This document shows positions 63,433-64,000 of a stretch of 64,000 nt of DNA, piece after piece. The stretch comes from Streptomyces ortus. Lineage in GTDB: Bacteria > Actinomycetota > Actinomycetes > Streptomycetales > Streptomycetaceae. Below the pieces are notes generated by a model. It was not told the DNA's origin and ran no database searches. It worked only from the letters and a program-made list of their open reading frames with translations. Position 1 is the stretch's first letter, and each line of letters opens with the position of its first letter. A program made the translations under genes and the position numbers. The stretch is from NCBI RefSeq assembly GCF_026341275.1, contig NZ_JAIFZO010000002.1, forward strand, positions 4,742,118-4,806,117. Direction: 5' to 3'.

Positions 63433-64000
63433 GCACAGCCATGGCGCAGCCGGATGCGATGGCACTCCGAGGCCATCGTCTCCACGAGTCGTACGAGATC
63501 GGGGGCGCCCCCACCGCCCCCGCCGAGCGCCGACAGCGTGGGCAGCGACGACTCCACCTCGCAGCCGGGCTCAGGGGGCCGCAGCCATACGGCGGCCCCC
63601 TGCGAGCCGGTGACGCGGCCCCGTTCCGCCCCGCCGGGATCGGCCGCCCCGCGCGCGTCATCACCAGCGCAGCCACCAGCACCACCGCCACCGGCCTCGC
63701 CGGGGCCCTCGTGCGCGCCGCGTGCCGGGCCCGGCGGCAGCGGAGCCTCCACGCGCCCGCCCGCGCCGGTCGCCGTGAGATCCAGCTTGAGAGAGCCCCA
63801 CTCCAGCCAGTCGAGGAGTCCCGGCAGCTCCTCCGCGCTCCCCGCCGCGACGAACAGCCGCATCCGGTCCCCCCGCACGGCCACCGGAGAGCCGGGACCC
63901 AGATGCCGCAGCGCCGCGTACCCCGCCTCCGCGGGCGCCTCCAGGACGTCGAAGCGCAGCCCCGTCAGCAGGCCGACCGGCGCGCCGGGCACCGTCGCCC
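63411..64000 (-). CDS. partial gene, 3' end; prim-pol-type protein conserved beside lsr2
   Basis: The frame is open to the right edge, so only the C-terminal 196 residues or so are visible. The sequence includes LRFDVLEAPAEAGYAALRHL, RMRLFVAAGSAEELPGLLDW, a Gly/Ala-rich insert, and AVWLRPPEPGCEVESSLPTL, then VRLVETMASECHRIRLRHGC. I believe it belongs to the actinobacterial bifunctional DNA primase/polymerase-like proteins found next to lsr2, but the catalytic part lies outside the window. Confidence 0.6.
   Translation of the reverse strand, partial: ATVPGAPVGLLTGLRFDVLEAPAEAGYAALRHLGPGSPVAVRGDRMRLFVAAGSAEELPGLLDWLEWGSLKLDLTATGAGGRVEAPLPPGPARGAHEGPGEAGGGGAGGCAGDDARGAADPGGAERGRVTGSQGAAVWLRPPEPGCEVESSLPTLSALGGGGGGAPDLVRLVETMASECHRIRLRHGCAQPLAFS

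Overview
The window looks like part of the chromosome of a Streptomyces species. GC content is very high with strong G/C third-position bias, GTG starts are common, and one decayed gene carries a rare TTA (bldA-type) codon. Several gene types are characteristic of the genus: DUF397/ATP-binding/DUF5753 regulator groups, Lsr2, an orphan nuoD paralogue, DUF3180 and DUF2520. From memory the order resembles the S. coelicolor segment running from lsr2 past ftsH to gadB. I could not run any comparison.

Layout. 0.2-4.9 kb: a Sll1717-type P-loop ATPase, a serine/threonine kinase and an orphan M56 peptidase. 5.2-12.6 kb: a GT2 glycosyltransferase, a heavily deleted SARP/NB-ARC/TPR regulator pseudogene, a PolA-like polymerase, a Clp_N-HTH protein facing two perfect palindromes, a shrunken LysE remnant, a DUF2786 protein and a lipoprotein. 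12.7-16.0 kb: a frameshifted FUSC transporter, a lipoprotein and a block of tandem repeats. 16.5-18.7 kb: DUF397 protein, ATP-binding protein and helix-turn-helix regulator, with one 28-bp element present in both target promoters. 18.7-27.4 kb: aldehyde dehydrogenase, PadR, glutamate decarboxylase, TipA (with the internal TipAS start), YbjQ, DedA with a Q/Y/G-rich tail, ThrE and pyrophosphatase. 27.5-34.8 kb: DacB, a zinc metalloprotease, TilS, Hpt and FtsH. 35-39.7 kb: folate genes (folE on +; folP, SnoaL-like, folB, folK, DUF3180 on -) with a decayed Hint-LAGLIDADG gene inserted behind folE. 39.9-43.1 kb: an MprF-like lipid aminoacyltransferase divergent from an alpha/beta hydrolase. 43.5-49.7 kb: a low-complexity coiled-coil membrane protein, two PH-domain membrane proteins, nuoD2 and a MidA/NDUFAF7-family methyltransferase. 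49.9-54.6 kb: a two-component system, an ArsR-type regulator and a threonine aldolase-like enzyme. 54.8-60.5 kb: a DUF2520-panC-nadB-nadC-coaX cluster joining CoA and NAD synthesis. 60.8-64 kb: small conserved proteins, BlaI, a GNAT N-acetyltransferase, Lsr2 and the 3' part of a gene leaving the window.

Most genes are housekeeping or conserved in the genus. Novelty is most likely in the ATPase-kinase pair, the Clp_N-HTH autoregulator, the duplicated 28-bp operator, the decayed Hint-endonuclease, the nuoD2-methyltransferase pairing, and a 20-bp GC-rich element with 13 copies here that punctuates gene ends. Three genes are disrupted (SARP, FUSC, Hint-LAGLIDADG) and one is a mini-gene remnant (LysE). 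The FUSC and Hint shifts are single events that could also be sequencing errors.
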